In this document: positions 25,167 through 34,531 of the stretch, piece after piece | Position numbering within the stretch: the stretch's first letter is position 1 | How the letters are laid out: every line of letters starts with the position of its first letter | From: Rheinheimera texasensis DSM 17496 | GTDB lineage: Bacteria > Pseudomonadota > Gammaproteobacteria > Enterobacterales > Alteromonadaceae | NCBI RefSeq assembly: GCF_000711985.1 | Contig: NZ_JONU01000007.1 | Span: forward strand, 1-64,000 | Direction of reading: 5' to 3' | Length of the DNA stretch: 64,000 bases | Translations under genes and position numbers: made by a program | The notes under the pieces: model-generated | Databases searched by the model: none | What the model was told of the DNA's origin: nothing | The model's input: the letters and a program-made list of their open reading frames with translations, nothing else

Positions 25167-26447
25167 GTGAAATTTCTACTCTACAGCATCAACCACGCTC
25201 CGGAATTGACCGGGATTGGTAAATACAATGGTGAGATGGTGCAGGCGCTTGCGCAGCAAGGGATTGACTGTCTGGTGGTGACAGCGCCGCCGTATTATCC
25301 GGAGTGGCAAGTGCATGCCGGTTTTAGCAATGCTTACTGCACGGAACAACAAGGTAAGGTGCGGGTGCTGCGTAATCCGCTGTATGTGCCAAACAAAGTC
25401 ACAACATTAAAGCGTTTAGTGCACCTCGCCAGCTTTGCGCTCAGTTCTTTTGGCCGTTTGCTCACGTTACTGCGCGAAAAACCCGATGTGGTGATGCTGG
25501 TGCAGCCTACTTTATTCTGCGCGCCCGGTGCCTTGATTTATAGCCTTTTGACCGGCGCCAAAACCGTTTTGCATATCCAGGATTTTGAGGTCGACGCGAT
25601 GTTCGGCCTCGGTATGGCTGGCAAGGACAGTCTGGCACCAACGCCTGATGCTCCTTCGCAGCCATCGGCGAAAAAACGCCTGATTCTGGGTATTGAGCGC
25701 TGGTTGATGAACCGCTTTGACAAAGTGTCGTCGATTTCGCACAGCATGCTGGCCAAAGCCAGTCAGAAGGGCGTCGCGAAGGACAAATTGCTGTTTTTCC
25801 CAAATTGGTCAGATACAGGTTTTGTTAATCCGGCGGTGGATAGCAGCGCGTTACGGGCGCAGTGGGGTTATGCCTGCGACGATAAAATAGTGCTGTATTC
25901 CGGCAATATCGGCCAAAAACAAGGGCTTGAGATTGTGCTGGACGCAGCAGCGGCACTGGCCGACCAGCCGCAGGTGAAGTTTGTCATTATCGGCAATGGC
26001 GCTTATCGCGACACTCTTGCCTTAGAGGCCGCCCGCCGGGGGTTAACCAACGTTGAATTTAAGCCGCTGCAGGCCTGGGAGTTAGTCCCGCAAATTCTGG
26101 TGATGACCGACGTGCATTTAGTAGTGCAGAAAAAAGGCGTGGCTGATGCCGTGTTACCGTCAAAGCTGACCAATATTCTGGCCGCTGGCGGCCATGCACT
26201 GGTCACTGCAGAGCAAGACACTGAACTGGGCGAGCTGGCCCGGCGTGTGCCCGGCATTTATCACTGCATTGAACCGGAAGACAGCAATGCTTTTATCAAC
26301 GGTCTGCGCCAGTGTCTGGCACAAGATACCCGCAGTACCAATACCATCGCACGGCAATATGCCGTCGACCATATCAATAGTGAGCAGGTGCTTAGCCGCT
26401 TCGCTCAAGACCTTGTCGAATTAGTCAGTAAGGAATTTATACGATGA
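25167..26447 (+). CDS. wcaI: WcaI-like colanic acid-type glycosyltransferase
   Basis: Predicted 426-residue GT4 enzyme starting with GTG at 25167 behind AGAGG. The N-terminal sequence ([56 protein letters not shown]) closely follows what is known of E. coli WcaI, which acts in colanic acid assembly, where fucose is a constituent. The C-terminal donor domain includes [12 protein letters not shown] and [17 protein letters not shown]. It overlaps gmd by four bases (ATGA), consistent with fucose use in this polymer. Confidence 0.85.
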   Translation: MKFLLYSINHAPELTGIGKYNGEMVQALAQQGIDCLVVTAPPYYPEWQVHAGFSNAYCTEQQGKVRVLRNPLYVPNKVTTLKRLVHLASFALSSFGRLLTLLREKPDVVMLVQPTLFCAPGALIYSLLTGAKTVLHIQDFEVDAMFGLGMAGKDSLAPTPDAPSQPSAKKRLILGIERWLMNRFDKVSSISHSMLAKASQKGVAKDKLLFFPNWSDTGFVNPAVDSSALRAQWGYACDDKIVLYSGNIGQKQGLEIVLDAAAALADQPQVKFVIIGNGAYRDTLALEAARRGLTNVEFKPLQAWELVPQILVMTDVHLVVQKKGVADAVLPSKLTNILAAGGHALVTAEQDTELGELARRVPGIYHCIEPEDSNAFINGLRQCLAQDTRSTNTIARQYAVDHINSEQVLSRFAQDLVELVSKEFIR

Positions 26448-27565
26448 CGCAAAAAGTTGCCTTAATTACCGGTGTCACCGGCCAGGACGGCTCTTATCTG
26501 GCAGAGTTTCTGCTGGAAAAAGGTTATATCGTGCACGGCATTAAACGCCGCGCGTCTTCATTTAATACCCAGCGCGTGGACCACATTTACCAGGACCCGC
26601 ACATCGAAAACAAAAACTTTATTTTGCACTACGGTGATTTGACCGATTCGTCAAATTTGACCCGTATTTTGCAGCAAGTACAGCCGGACGAAGTGTACAA
26701 CTTAGGCGCGCAATCGCATGTGGCGGTGTCGTTTGAAAGCCCGGAATACACTGCTGATGTCGATGCGATGGGGACTCTGCGTTTACTCGAAGCGATTCGT
26801 TTGCTGGGTCTTGAGAAGAAAACCCGTTTTTATCAGGCGTCTACCTCGGAACTTTATGGTTTAGTGCAGGAAATTCCGCAAAAAGAAACTACGCCGTTTT
26901 ATCCGCGTTCGCCTTATGCCGTGGCCAAGCTCTATGCCTACTGGATCACGGTGAACTACCGCGAATCTTATGGCATGTATGCCTGTAACGGCATTTTGTT
27001 TAACCACGAATCGCCACGCCGTGGCGAAACTTTCGTGACCCGTAAAATTACCCGCGCTATTGCCAATATCGCTTATGGCCTGGAGCCGTGCCTTTATCTT
27101 GGCAATATGGACGCGCTGCGCGACTGGGGCCATGCCAAAGACTATGTGCGGATGCAGTGGCTGATGCTGCAGCAGGACCATGCCGAAGATTTTGTTATTG
27201 CCACCGGCAAACAAATTTCAGTGCGTGAATTTGTCCGGATGACTGCGCAGCAAGCCGGCATCACACTGGCGTTTAGCGGTGAAGGCGTCAATGAAATTGC
27301 CACAGTGACGGCAGTAGACAGCACGCTGGCGCCGAAAGTGAAAGTCGGTGATGTCATCGTCAAAGTTGACCCACGTTATTTCCGCCCGGCGGAAGTGGAA
27401 ACGTTGCTCGGTGACCCGACCAAAGCCAAACAAAAGCTCGGTTGGGTGCCGGAAATTACCGTCGAAGAGATGTGCGCCGAGATGGTGGCACACGACCTGA
27501 ACAAGGCCAAACAACACGCCTTGTTAAAACAACATGGTTATGACGTCAGCGTGTCGCTGGAATAA
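26444..27565 (+). CDS. gmd: GDP-mannose 4,6-dehydratase
   Basis: First step of GDP-L-fucose synthesis: GDP-mannose to GDP-4-keto-6-deoxymannose. The 373-residue length is that of E. coli Gmd. [21 protein letters not shown] is the NADP-binding start, [11 protein letters not shown] and the [10 protein letters not shown] (YxxxK) catalytic motif are intact, and [17 protein letters not shown] is diagnostic. It overlaps wcaI by ATGA and is followed by fcl, the next enzyme. Confidence 0.96.
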   Translation: MTQKVALITGVTGQDGSYLAEFLLEKGYIVHGIKRRASSFNTQRVDHIYQDPHIENKNFILHYGDLTDSSNLTRILQQVQPDEVYNLGAQSHVAVSFESPEYTADVDAMGTLRLLEAIRLLGLEKKTRFYQASTSELYGLVQEIPQKETTPFYPRSPYAVAKLYAYWITVNYRESYGMYACNGILFNHESPRRGETFVTRKITRAIANIAYGLEPCLYLGNMDALRDWGHAKDYVRMQWLMLQQDHAEDFVIATGKQISVREFVRMTAQQAGITLAFSGEGVNEIATVTAVDSTLAPKVKVGDVIVKVDPRYFRPAEVETLLGDPTKAKQKLGWVPEITVEEMCAEMVAHDLNKAKQHALLKQHGYDVSVSLE

Positions 27566-27606
27566 TAGCGTTTAACATTGGCGCGACGCCGTTTTTTGCA
27601 TGGCGC

Positions 27607-27627
27607 GGCCAGCTGCAAAAGCTGGCC
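27607..27627 (+). other. Perfect hairpin in the gmd-fcl gap
   Basis: GGCCAGCT (27607-27614) pairs with AGCTGGCC (27620-27627) across GCAAA, 14 bases before the fcl start. There is no T-run, so a role in mRNA processing or translation control is more likely than termination. Confidence 0.35.
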
Positions 27628-27641
27628 CGATGGAACAGAAC

Positions 27642-28613
27642 ATGACAGTGAAGAAAAACCGAATTTTTGTTGCCGGTCACAACGGCATGGTGGGGTCTGC
27701 CATTGTGCGGCAATTGCAGCAAAACCCGCACAATGAGCTGGTGCTGCGTAGCCGCCGAGAGCTGGATTTAACTTCGCAGGCGCAGGTCAGCGCTTTTTTT
27801 GCCGCAGAACAAATCGATCAGGTGTATCTGGCGGCCGCAAAAGTGGGTGGTATTGTCGCCAACAACACGTATCCGGCGGATTTTATCTACGAAAACCTGA
27901 TGATCCAGTGCAACATCATCCACAGCGCCCATCAGGCCGGTGTGCAAAAGTTGTTGTTCCTCGGTTCCAGCTGTATTTACCCTAAGCTGGCGGAACAACC
28001 TATGACAGAGCAGGCGCTGCTTACCGGCACGCTGGAGCCAACCAACGAGCCTTATGCCGTGGCAAAAATCGCCGGGATTAAGCTGTGTGAAAGCTACAAC
28101 CGCCAGTTTGGCCGCGATTACCGCTCAGTGATGCCAACCAACCTGTACGGGCCGAATGACAATTTCCACCCGCAAAACAGCCATGTGATCCCAGCGCTGT
28201 TACGGCGTTTCCACGAAGCCAAACTGGCTGGCGCAGAAGAAGTAGTGGCCTGGGGCAGTGGCAAACCGATGCGCGAGTTCCTGCATGTCGATGATATGGC
28301 AGCGGCCAGCGTATTTGTGATGGATCTGGATGGTGAGGTTTATCAGCAGCATACCGAAGCCATGCTAAGCCACATTAACGTCGGTACCGGTGTCGATTGT
28401 ACTATCCGCGAGCTGGTGGAGACGGTGGCAAAAGTGGTGGGTTACCAGGGCCGTATTGCCTTTGATGCCAGTAAGCCCGACGGTGCACCGCGCAAGCTGA
28501 TGGACGTCAGCCGGCTGGCGGCGCTCGGCTGGAAAGCCGGTACTTCGCTGGAACAAGGCCTTGCCAGCACTTACCAGTGGTTTTTGGCCAATCAGGATTC
28601 ATTCCGGGCCTGA
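27642..28613 (+). CDS. fcl: GDP-L-fucose synthase
   Basis: Epimerase/reductase that converts GDP-4-keto-6-deoxymannose to GDP-L-fucose with NADPH. From the ATG at 27642 the 323 residues match the 321 of E. coli Fcl; an upstream ATG at 27630 is possible. [17 protein letters not shown] is the dinucleotide site, [10 protein letters not shown] and [16 protein letters not shown] carry the catalytic Ser and Tyr/Lys, and [14 protein letters not shown] is diagnostic. It is followed by gmm, as in colanic acid loci. Confidence 0.95.
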   Translation: MTVKKNRIFVAGHNGMVGSAIVRQLQQNPHNELVLRSRRELDLTSQAQVSAFFAAEQIDQVYLAAAKVGGIVANNTYPADFIYENLMIQCNIIHSAHQAGVQKLLFLGSSCIYPKLAEQPMTEQALLTGTLEPTNEPYAVAKIAGIKLCESYNRQFGRDYRSVMPTNLYGPNDNFHPQNSHVIPALLRRFHEAKLAGAEEVVAWGSGKPMREFLHVDDMAAASVFVMDLDGEVYQQHTEAMLSHINVGTGVDCTIRELVETVAKVVGYQGRIAFDASKPDGAPRKLMDVSRLAALGWKAGTSLEQGLASTYQWFLANQDSFRA

Positions 28614-28624
28614 CGGAGGCGCTG

Positions 28625-29083
28625 ATGTTTTTATCCGATAGCGTTTTTAGCACTGTCATCGACGCGACGCCGCTGGTGTCGCTCGATTTGATTGTGCGAA
28701 ATGGCGCGGGCCAGATTTTACTGGGAGAGCGGATGAACCGGCCGGCGCAGGGATATTGGTTTGTGCCCGGTGGCCGGATCCGCAAAATGGAAAGCCTGAG
28801 CAGCGCCTTTGAGCGCCTGACCCGGGAAGAGCTTGGCATCGGCTTTGCGCTGGCGGATGCACAGTTGCTGCGGCCTTTTGACCATTTTTACAGTGATTCT
28901 GTGTTTGGCGAGAGCCCGTCGACGCATTATGTCGCCATCGCCTACGAGCTGGCGGTTGGTGATCGGCTCAACGATTTACAGGCGTTGCCGCAGCAACAAC
29001 ATGGCCGCTATCGCTGGTTCAGCGCTGCTGAGTTGTTGGCTGACGCGCGGGTGCATCCGCATACCAAAGCATATCTGGGCTGA
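28625..29083 (+). CDS. gmm: GDP-mannose mannosyl hydrolase
   Basis: Nudix-family enzyme that hydrolyses GDP-mannose (and GDP-glucose) at the sugar carbon, tuning sugar-nucleotide supply. It has 152 residues from the ATG at 28625, behind GGAGG. The Nudix box reads GGRIRKMESLSSAFERLTRE followed by ELG. This is the shortened, altered version seen in GDPMH, which lacks one of the usual glutamates and so cleaves carbon-oxygen rather than phosphate bonds. It follows fcl directly, as in E. coli wca operons. Confidence 0.9.
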   Translation: MFLSDSVFSTVIDATPLVSLDLIVRNGAGQILLGERMNRPAQGYWFVPGGRIRKMESLSSAFERLTREELGIGFALADAQLLRPFDHFYSDSVFGESPSTHYVAIAYELAVGDRLNDLQALPQQQHGRYRWFSAAELLADARVHPHTKAYLG

Positions 29084-29100
29084 CTGATGGATATGCTCTG

Positions 29101-30156
29101 ATGCCAGGCGCAGCGCCGCAGTCTGCACTCAGCCCGACGGTGAGTCAGGCCATTCATCGCTTGCGGGTGCCATTGCTCCTCGCGGTGTTGATGTTACACA
29201 CCTTGCCACTGCTGCGGCTTTCGCAATCATCGTTGTGGCTGGTGCTGGAACAAACCCTGCGCGTGGCGCGGCCGTTATTTTTCTTCTGCGCCGCTTATCT
29301 GCTGTTCCGACACTGGCAAACCGGCTGGCGGGCTTACCAACAACTGGCACAGCACCGGCTATTGCGGCTTGGTCTTCCGCTGTTGGTGTGGGGGCTGTTG
29401 CTGTTTTGCGCCTATAACCTGCTGTTGCGATTTGGCCCGGCGCATTGGGTGAATAATCCTGCGGGTGCTAAAGCAGATTCAGTGGCCGAGTTTATCGCTT
29501 TGATTATTGGCATTGAGCGCAATCCGCTGGCTTATCAGTTCTGGTTTATACGCGATTTATTATTCCTGACCTTGCTGGCACCGCTGTTTTACTTGCTATG
29601 GTGCTTGCTGCGGCTGACTTTTGCGTTGGTGTTGATTGCCTTATTTCTGTTCCAGCAATGGCCGTGGTTTCAGCCGGCGTTGGTATCAGTGGTGTTTTTC
29701 GGTCTGGGCGCTGTGGCCGCGCTGGAAGGTGTTAGCCTGAAACTACCGGAACTTAGTTATCGCTGGGGCTTGTTGCTTTGGTTTGGTTTGATTGGATGTT
29801 CGGTACTAGCTGCAGCTTTTGCGGTACCTGTTGATTTGTCATGGGCACGGCCTGTGTCGATTTTAGTGGGGACGCTTTGCGTCTGGAACCTGGCTCTGCG
29901 CATCGCCGGTACTACAGAGCAGTCCCCCGGCGCCTCGGCAGGCGTGCGCAGTGACACAGTGTTTTTTGTCTTTGCGGCGCATGAACCATTGTTGACGCTG
30001 GCGGGCAAGTACTGGTATCAACTGGTGCAACAACCTGCCTGGGATATCCTGCTGATGAGCCTGCCGTTTGTGCTGTTTTATCTGTTATGTCACGTTTACC
30101 GCTTGTTGGTGCGGCCAGTGCCGCTGCTCAATCTGCTGCTGGTAGGTCGGCGCTGA
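29101..30156 (+). CDS. Acyltransferase-3-family membrane protein
   Basis: Predicted 351-residue inner-membrane protein with about 10 helices. The pattern IHRLRVPLLLAVLMLH near the start, ARPLFFFCAAYLLF, and YQFWFIRDLLFLTLLAPLFYLL matches the acyltransferase-3 family (WecH/OafA type) that adds acetyl or other acyl groups to polysaccharides. FFVFAAHEPLL near the end is the late family motif. It probably decorates the repeat unit. Its stop overlaps the start of the next gene (TGATG at 30156). Confidence 0.75.
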   Translation: MPGAAPQSALSPTVSQAIHRLRVPLLLAVLMLHTLPLLRLSQSSLWLVLEQTLRVARPLFFFCAAYLLFRHWQTGWRAYQQLAQHRLLRLGLPLLVWGLLLFCAYNLLLRFGPAHWVNNPAGAKADSVAEFIALIIGIERNPLAYQFWFIRDLLFLTLLAPLFYLLWCLLRLTFALVLIALFLFQQWPWFQPALVSVVFFGLGAVAALEGVSLKLPELSYRWGLLLWFGLIGCSVLAAAFAVPVDLSWARPVSILVGTLCVWNLALRIAGTTEQSPGASAGVRSDTVFFVFAAHEPLLTLAGKYWYQLVQQPAWDILLMSLPFVLFYLLCHVYRLLVRPVPLLNLLLVGRR

Positions 30157-31391
30157 TGGCGCTCTGGCAAGACCGCCGCTTATGGGCATTGTTTGCCAAT
30201 GCAGCTTATGCCTTGTCGTCTTTTGTGCTGGGTTATCTGTTATTGCTGCAGGGTAGCCAAGAGCAGTATGGGGCTTTTGCGTTTTATCTGTTGTTTCAGG
30301 CTTTTGGTTATAGCCTCATCAATGCGCTGTTTGGCGCGCCTTTGTTGATCGCCGCACGCGACGGTACTGTTGCTGCTGGCGGACTCAACCCGATGTTACG
30401 ACTGGCGCTGCTACTGGCGCTGCTTGGTGCTGCAGTGCAGGCCTTATTGCTTTTGCAGCAAGGCATTGCCGCCGATGTCATCGTGCTGCTGGCGCTCAGT
30501 GCTGCATTGTTGCTGCTGCGCTGGTTTTGCCGCTGTGTACAGCAAAATGACGCGCCGGAGCAGGTGATGCTGGCAGATCTCAGTTTTAGCCTGGTGGCGT
30601 TGCCGGGCGCGGCGCTGCTGTGGCAGCAAGGCTTAGTATCGTTGTGGAGCCTGAGTCAGTTGCTGTTGCTGGCTGCAATAGTGAGTTTGTTGCCCGCCGG
30701 GCGGCTGCTTTGGACTGTGATCCAGACAGAACCAGATGGGCGTTTATGGTCTGCCGGGTACGCGCAGCAAGGCAAACCGGCGCTCGCAGGCGTTGTCACC
30801 GTCGAAGTTACTGCCAATTTTCATCAATATGTGTTGATACTGCTGCAGGGTGCGGCGGCTTTGGCGCCTGTCGCTGCGGCTGGGTTGTTTTTGCGCCCGA
30901 TGACTTTAGTGCAAAGCAGTCTGGCGCAGATCGAGCGGCCGCGGCTGGCGCGGGCTGTTGCCGCAGCGGATTGGCCTGGTTTACAGCGGATCTGGCGCTC
31001 GTTTCTTTGGCTTAGTGCCTGGGCTTATTTGCTGAATCTGCTGGCGATACTGATATTGTTATGGCTGGCACCAGCATGGCTGTGGCCGGATTTGCTGACC
31101 TTGCCACATTTTATTGCTTGTGGTGGTTTTGTCGCGCTGGCAGCGTTATTGCGCAGTCTACGGGGGCCGGCTAGCACTTTGTTACAAGCCTTTGATCAAT
31201 TTCATTTTTTAGCCAGCGTAACCTGGCGCGCCAGTCTGGCTACTGTACCTTTGGTACTGCTTGGCCTTTATGCTGGTGGGATTTATGGCGCTCTGCTGGC
31301 CATGTTGCTGGGGGAGTGTGTAGTCGCTATTCCGATCCTCCGGCAATGCCAGCAAACGTTACAGACGCAGGCTGGCTTTTCCGGCAGATAA
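30156..31391 (+). CDS. Second Wzx-like polysaccharide flippase
   Basis: Predicted 411-residue inner-membrane protein, very rich in Leu and Ala, with about 12 helices. The start MALWQDRRLWALFANAAYALSSF and the layout resemble the polysaccharide flippase (MOP) superfamily. The ATG at 30156 is coupled to the acyltransferase stop; the frame upstream lies inside that gene. Assignment rests on topology and general pattern, so it is less certain than the enzymes around it. Confidence 0.6.
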   Translation: MALWQDRRLWALFANAAYALSSFVLGYLLLLQGSQEQYGAFAFYLLFQAFGYSLINALFGAPLLIAARDGTVAAGGLNPMLRLALLLALLGAAVQALLLLQQGIAADVIVLLALSAALLLLRWFCRCVQQNDAPEQVMLADLSFSLVALPGAALLWQQGLVSLWSLSQLLLLAAIVSLLPAGRLLWTVIQTEPDGRLWSAGYAQQGKPALAGVVTVEVTANFHQYVLILLQGAAALAPVAAAGLFLRPMTLVQSSLAQIERPRLARAVAAADWPGLQRIWRSFLWLSAWAYLLNLLAILILLWLAPAWLWPDLLTLPHFIACGGFVALAALLRSLRGPASTLLQAFDQFHFLASVTWRASLATVPLVLLGLYAGGIYGALLAMLLGECVVAIPILRQCQQTLQTQAGFSGR

Positions 31392-31477
31392 GGGTCGGAC
31401 TTCAGCCATAGTTTTATGATAATGTTGATGCAATTCAAGGTGTTTGCCTGAGAACAGACAAATCAAAAGGGGCAGGT

Positions 31478-32077
31478 GTGAAAGGTGTTCTGGTCTATCG
31501 CTGTTTTCTGCTACAGCAACGGGTCTCGCGTGTCGTCAGCAGCCTGCTGATGCGCGGTTATGGCTGGTTGTGGGGGCTGGAGTTTCAGGGACCTGCTTGT
31601 TTCTATGGTCTGGCACGGTTCGTCCGGCATCCGCAGGGCCGCATTCTGCTGGGCAGTGATTTAGTGTTTCGCTCTGCGCCGTCCTCAAACACTATTGGGC
31701 TGAACCGTCGTTGTTTTTTCAGTGCAACCGCAGGCGCGACGCTGCAAGTCGGTGATGGTTGTGGCTTCAGCGGTACTGTGATTGCTGCGCAGCAACAGAT
31801 CACGCTGGGCAATGGCGTGATGTGCGGTGCTAATGTGACTATTACCGATGCCGACCGGCATCCGCTGGACGCTTTAGCGCGCCAGCGCGGTGAGCCGGGG
31901 GCCTGTGCGCCGGTGGTAATTGGTGATCAGGTTTGGCTTGGCATGAATGTGGTGGTGCTCAAAGGGGTCACTATTGGTGCAGGCGCAGTGATTGCCGCCA
32001 ATTCGGTGGTGGTCAGCGACATCCCGCCGGGCTGTCTGGCCGGCGGGCAGCCGGCAAAAGTGCTGAGGATGTTATGA
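31478..32077 (+). CDS. Left-handed beta-helix acyltransferase (hexapeptide repeats)
   Basis: Predicted 199-residue O-acetyltransferase-like protein with hexapeptide repeats, similar in type to WcaF/MaaT. It starts with GTG at 31478 behind AAAGGGGCAG. The late pattern GNGVMCGANVTITDADRHP, then VVIGDQVWLGMNVVVLKGVT, and the ending GGQPAKVLRML are characteristic; the DADRH histidine is the likely catalytic base. It probably acetylates a sugar of the repeat unit. It overlaps the next gene by four bases. Confidence 0.85.
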   Translation: MKGVLVYRCFLLQQRVSRVVSSLLMRGYGWLWGLEFQGPACFYGLARFVRHPQGRILLGSDLVFRSAPSSNTIGLNRRCFFSATAGATLQVGDGCGFSGTVIAAQQQITLGNGVMCGANVTITDADRHPLDALARQRGEPGACAPVVIGDQVWLGMNVVVLKGVTIGAGAVIAANSVVVSDIPPGCLAGGQPAKVLRML

Positions 32078-32949
32078 CACGCCGCATTGCTGTTTTACTG
32101 ACTTGTCATAATCGCAAGGCGAAGACTTTGTCTTGCCTCGCTTCGTTGTTTGCGCAGCAATTTACTGATCTGAGCCTGGACGTCTGGCTGGTTGACGATG
32201 GCTGTACCGATGGCACCGCTGAGGCTGTGCGGGCTCAGTTTCCTAAGGTTCAGCTTATCAGCGGCTCCGGGCATTTATTCTGGAACGGTGGGATGCGCTT
32301 ATGTTGGCAACGGGCGATCCCAACCCAGCCAGATTTTTATTTGTGGCTGAATGACGATGTGACGCTGTTGCCGGACGCTGTGAGCCGGCTGGTGGCTTGT
32401 GCTGACCAGCAACATCAGACCGGGAGTCAGGTCGGGGCAGTGGTTGGAACCATGCAGGACCCGCAGTCGCAGCGGCTCAGTTATGGTGGGCGCTGTGCAC
32501 GTTATCCCTGGTTACCGCTGGCGATTGGCGCGGTAGTGGTACCGCAACAACAAGCGTTAAGCTGTGATTACGTCAACGGCAACTTATGTCTGGTGCCGGC
32601 CGCTGCGGTAGAGAAAATCGGCATTTTGTCAGAGCGTTTCACCCACAGCATGGGCGATTTCGATTACAGCATCCGGCTGCGCCGGGCCGGTTTACAACTG
32701 TGGATAGCGCCCGGTTTGTTTGGTGCCTGTGAGTTAAATCCGGTAAAAGGTTCAATTAAAGACCCAGCCATCCCACTATCGGTCCGGGTCGGTTGGATGC
32801 ACAAACCGACCAAATGCCCACCATTGTCGGAATGGTTATTTTTTATTCGCGAACACGGCGGTCCTTTGTGGCCTTTATTGTATTTCAAAGCAGTGATGGG
32901 GCGGCGATTTCCACGCTTATGGCTGCTGCTTAATCAGCATAAGGCCTGA
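32074..32949 (+). CDS. Glycosyltransferase family 2 protein
   Basis: Predicted 291-residue GT-A enzyme from the ATG at 32074, which overlaps the previous stop. AVLLTCHNRKAKTLSCLASL is the nucleotide-binding start, WLVDDGCTDGT gives the first aspartate motif, LWLNDDVTLLPD the metal-binding DD motif, and FDYSIRLRRAG the late acidic motif. This is typical of rhamnosyl- and related transferases. It adds one sugar of the repeat unit at the cytoplasmic face; the specific sugar is unknown. Confidence 0.85.
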   Translation: MTRRIAVLLTCHNRKAKTLSCLASLFAQQFTDLSLDVWLVDDGCTDGTAEAVRAQFPKVQLISGSGHLFWNGGMRLCWQRAIPTQPDFYLWLNDDVTLLPDAVSRLVACADQQHQTGSQVGAVVGTMQDPQSQRLSYGGRCARYPWLPLAIGAVVVPQQQALSCDYVNGNLCLVPAAAVEKIGILSERFTHSMGDFDYSIRLRRAGLQLWIAPGLFGACELNPVKGSIKDPAIPLSVRVGWMHKPTKCPPLSEWLFFIREHGGPLWPLLYFKAVMGRRFPRLWLLLNQHKA

Positions 32950-32978
32950 GCCATGCCGGGTCTCAAGGGAAACCTGTA

Positions 32979-33404
32979 ATGCGATATCTGAGCCTGCGAA
33001 AGTTTTTGCACCGCTGCCGGATTGTGCTGGATCTGTTAGTCAGTATTTTCCTGTTGATCCTGCTAAGCATCTGGGCAACCCGTTATTTGTTGGTCGGCGA
33101 TCCGGTTGTTGCTCAGATTGAGCAACTGTTTGGTACCGATAAGGCGATGCATCTGTTGCTGGGTTTTTTCCTGCCGTTGTGTGTAGGCTGGTTGTTGCGG
33201 ATCTATCGTCGCCGCAGACTGACACAAGCTGGCTGTTTTCTGCTGGTGGCAGTAGCCTACGCGGCGGATGAATGGTTTCAGTCGACGCTGAGTTATCGTT
33301 CAGCATCTTTAGATGATTTTCTGATGTCTGTCACCGGTCTTCTGTTGGCGGTTGCAGTTTGGTATTCGTTGTTGAGCCTGACTTCGCCGGTGTACCAGGA
33401 CTGA
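32979..33404 (+). CDS. VanZ-like membrane protein
   Basis: Predicted 141-residue inner-membrane protein with three or four helices. DKAMHLLLGFFLPLCVGW and ADEWFQSTLSYRSASLDDFL are the two conserved VanZ-family segments (KxxHxxxF and DExxQ...R..SxxD). VanZ proteins lower teicoplanin susceptibility in enterococci, but in exopolysaccharide loci their job is unknown. It ends the first gene block and is followed by a terminator. Confidence 0.8.
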   Translation: MRYLSLRKFLHRCRIVLDLLVSIFLLILLSIWATRYLLVGDPVVAQIEQLFGTDKAMHLLLGFFLPLCVGWLLRIYRRRRLTQAGCFLLVAVAYAADEWFQSTLSYRSASLDDFLMSVTGLLLAVAVWYSLLSLTSPVYQD

Positions 33405-33481
33405 GTCAGCCCGGTTGAGTGTCAGCGTCAGATGTGCGGCACAGGTTGTTCGCTGCAGGCAGCATGAAGAAGTAGGCAAAC

Positions 33482-33511
33482 AAAAAAGGAGCCATCAAGG
33501 CTCCTTTTTTT
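33482..33511. terminator. Bidirectional intrinsic terminator
   Basis: GGAGCC (33488-33493) pairs with GGCTCC (33499-33504) across ATCAA, flanked by six A on one side and seven T on the other. It lies between the VanZ-like gene and the convergent PEP-CTERM-like gene and should serve both. Confidence 0.9.
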
Positions 33512-33524
33512 ATTGTCGGTTTAA

Positions 33525-34286
33525 TTATGCTTTGCGACGACGCAGCATCAGACCAAGCGCTGCCAGACCGAACAGGCCGACAGTGGCAGGTGCTGAAACC
33601 GGAGCAGAGACGAATTCCAGACTGACGTTGTCCAGTAAACCGCCTTTACCGTTACCATTTGCCGCTGCATTGGCATTATAGAGCTTGTCGCCTAAACCAC
33701 CGAAACCCAACACCATTTGGTTGGCAGAAGCGACCAGCGTTACTTTGTACTGCGTCCAGGCTTTGTCGTTACCGGCTTGTGCATCGTAATCGACTTTGCT
33801 GATGTAGCTGGCCTGATTCAGTAAACCTGCGTTTGGTTTCCAGTAAACGCCTAAGCCGTTATCATCTGCTGCGGTGGTGCGTGAACGGTACCAGAAAGAC
33901 AGTTCGTAAGTGGCGCCAACCTGCAGACCAGTTAATTGCTGGAAAATACCAGAGTTACTGTTGCCAGGTGTGCTGTAGTTAAAGTGAGTGTCCAACTCCA
34001 GATAGCGGCTGCCATCCTGAGCATTAAAACCTAAGGTGTTGTTGAACTGCGTCTCTACACCTGGGCCGTAAAACACTGTCCAGCCTGGTAAAGACGCTGA
34101 TACAGCCCAGCTGTAGCCTTTGCCCAGCGTGCCGTAATCGTCGAATGAATTGATTGGTTTGTTTTGTGCGTTGCCGTTATAGACAATTGCAGAATCCGGA
34201 TTGCTTTCAAAGCTGCCGTTAGTGACTAAAGTTGCGCTTGCCTGACCTGCGGCCAGTGCCGCGACTACGATTAATGCTTTATACAT
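33525..34286 (-). CDS. PEP-CTERM-like exported protein with DUF642-like jelly-roll
   Basis: Predicted 253-residue exported protein from the ATG at 34286. A signal peptide (MYKALIVVAALAAGQASA) is followed by a beta-rich domain. Its LVTNGSFESNP, LPGWTVFYG, GSRYLELD, YELSFWYRSR and GLLDNVSLEF segments fit DUF642/carbohydrate-binding folds. The C-terminus SAPATVGLFGLAALGLMLRR followed by RKA is a short motif, membrane helix and basic tail, as in PEP-CTERM proteins that exosortase anchors or processes. Such proteins are typically linked to exopolysaccharide loci, which is the context here. No exosortase is in the window. Confidence 0.75.
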   Translation of the reverse strand: MYKALIVVAALAAGQASATLVTNGSFESNPDSAIVYNGNAQNKPINSFDDYGTLGKGYSWAVSASLPGWTVFYGPGVETQFNNTLGFNAQDGSRYLELDTHFNYSTPGNSNSGIFQQLTGLQVGATYELSFWYRSRTTAADDNGLGVYWKPNAGLLNQASYISKVDYDAQAGNDKAWTQYKVTLVASANQMVLGFGGLGDKLYNANAAANGNGKGGLLDNVSLEFVSAPVSAPATVGLFGLAALGLMLRRRKA

Positions 34287-34481
34287 TTGATTGCTCACTC
34301 CGGACACTCCTGTGACAGATTTAAATCTCACTACTTATTGTCTAGGCAATTAACATGCCATAGGTGATAAGTCATTGATTTAGTGGATTTTAATTCCTGG
34401 TAAAATCAGGTACATGTAAACAAAACTGACAAAGGCGTGATGTTTCACTTCAGACTGCCAGAAACACATACACACTACAAT

Positions 34482-34487
34482 ATTATA
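34482..34487 (-). promoter_or_regulatory. Candidate -10 of the PEP-CTERM-like gene
   Basis: A perfect TATAAT on the minus strand (plus-strand 34482-34487) lies about 190 bases upstream of the ATG, with no convincing -35. If used, it gives a long 5' untranslated leader. Confidence 0.35.
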
Positions 34488-34531
34488 GCGGTCTGATACG
34501 CGGAAAAATATGTTTATATTTGTGAAATTTT

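Noticed and set aside
18720-33404. Mobile element bringing in the AT-rich segment
   Set aside because: No transposase, integrase or terminal repeats were found; exchange by homologous recombination in flanking genes is enough to explain it.
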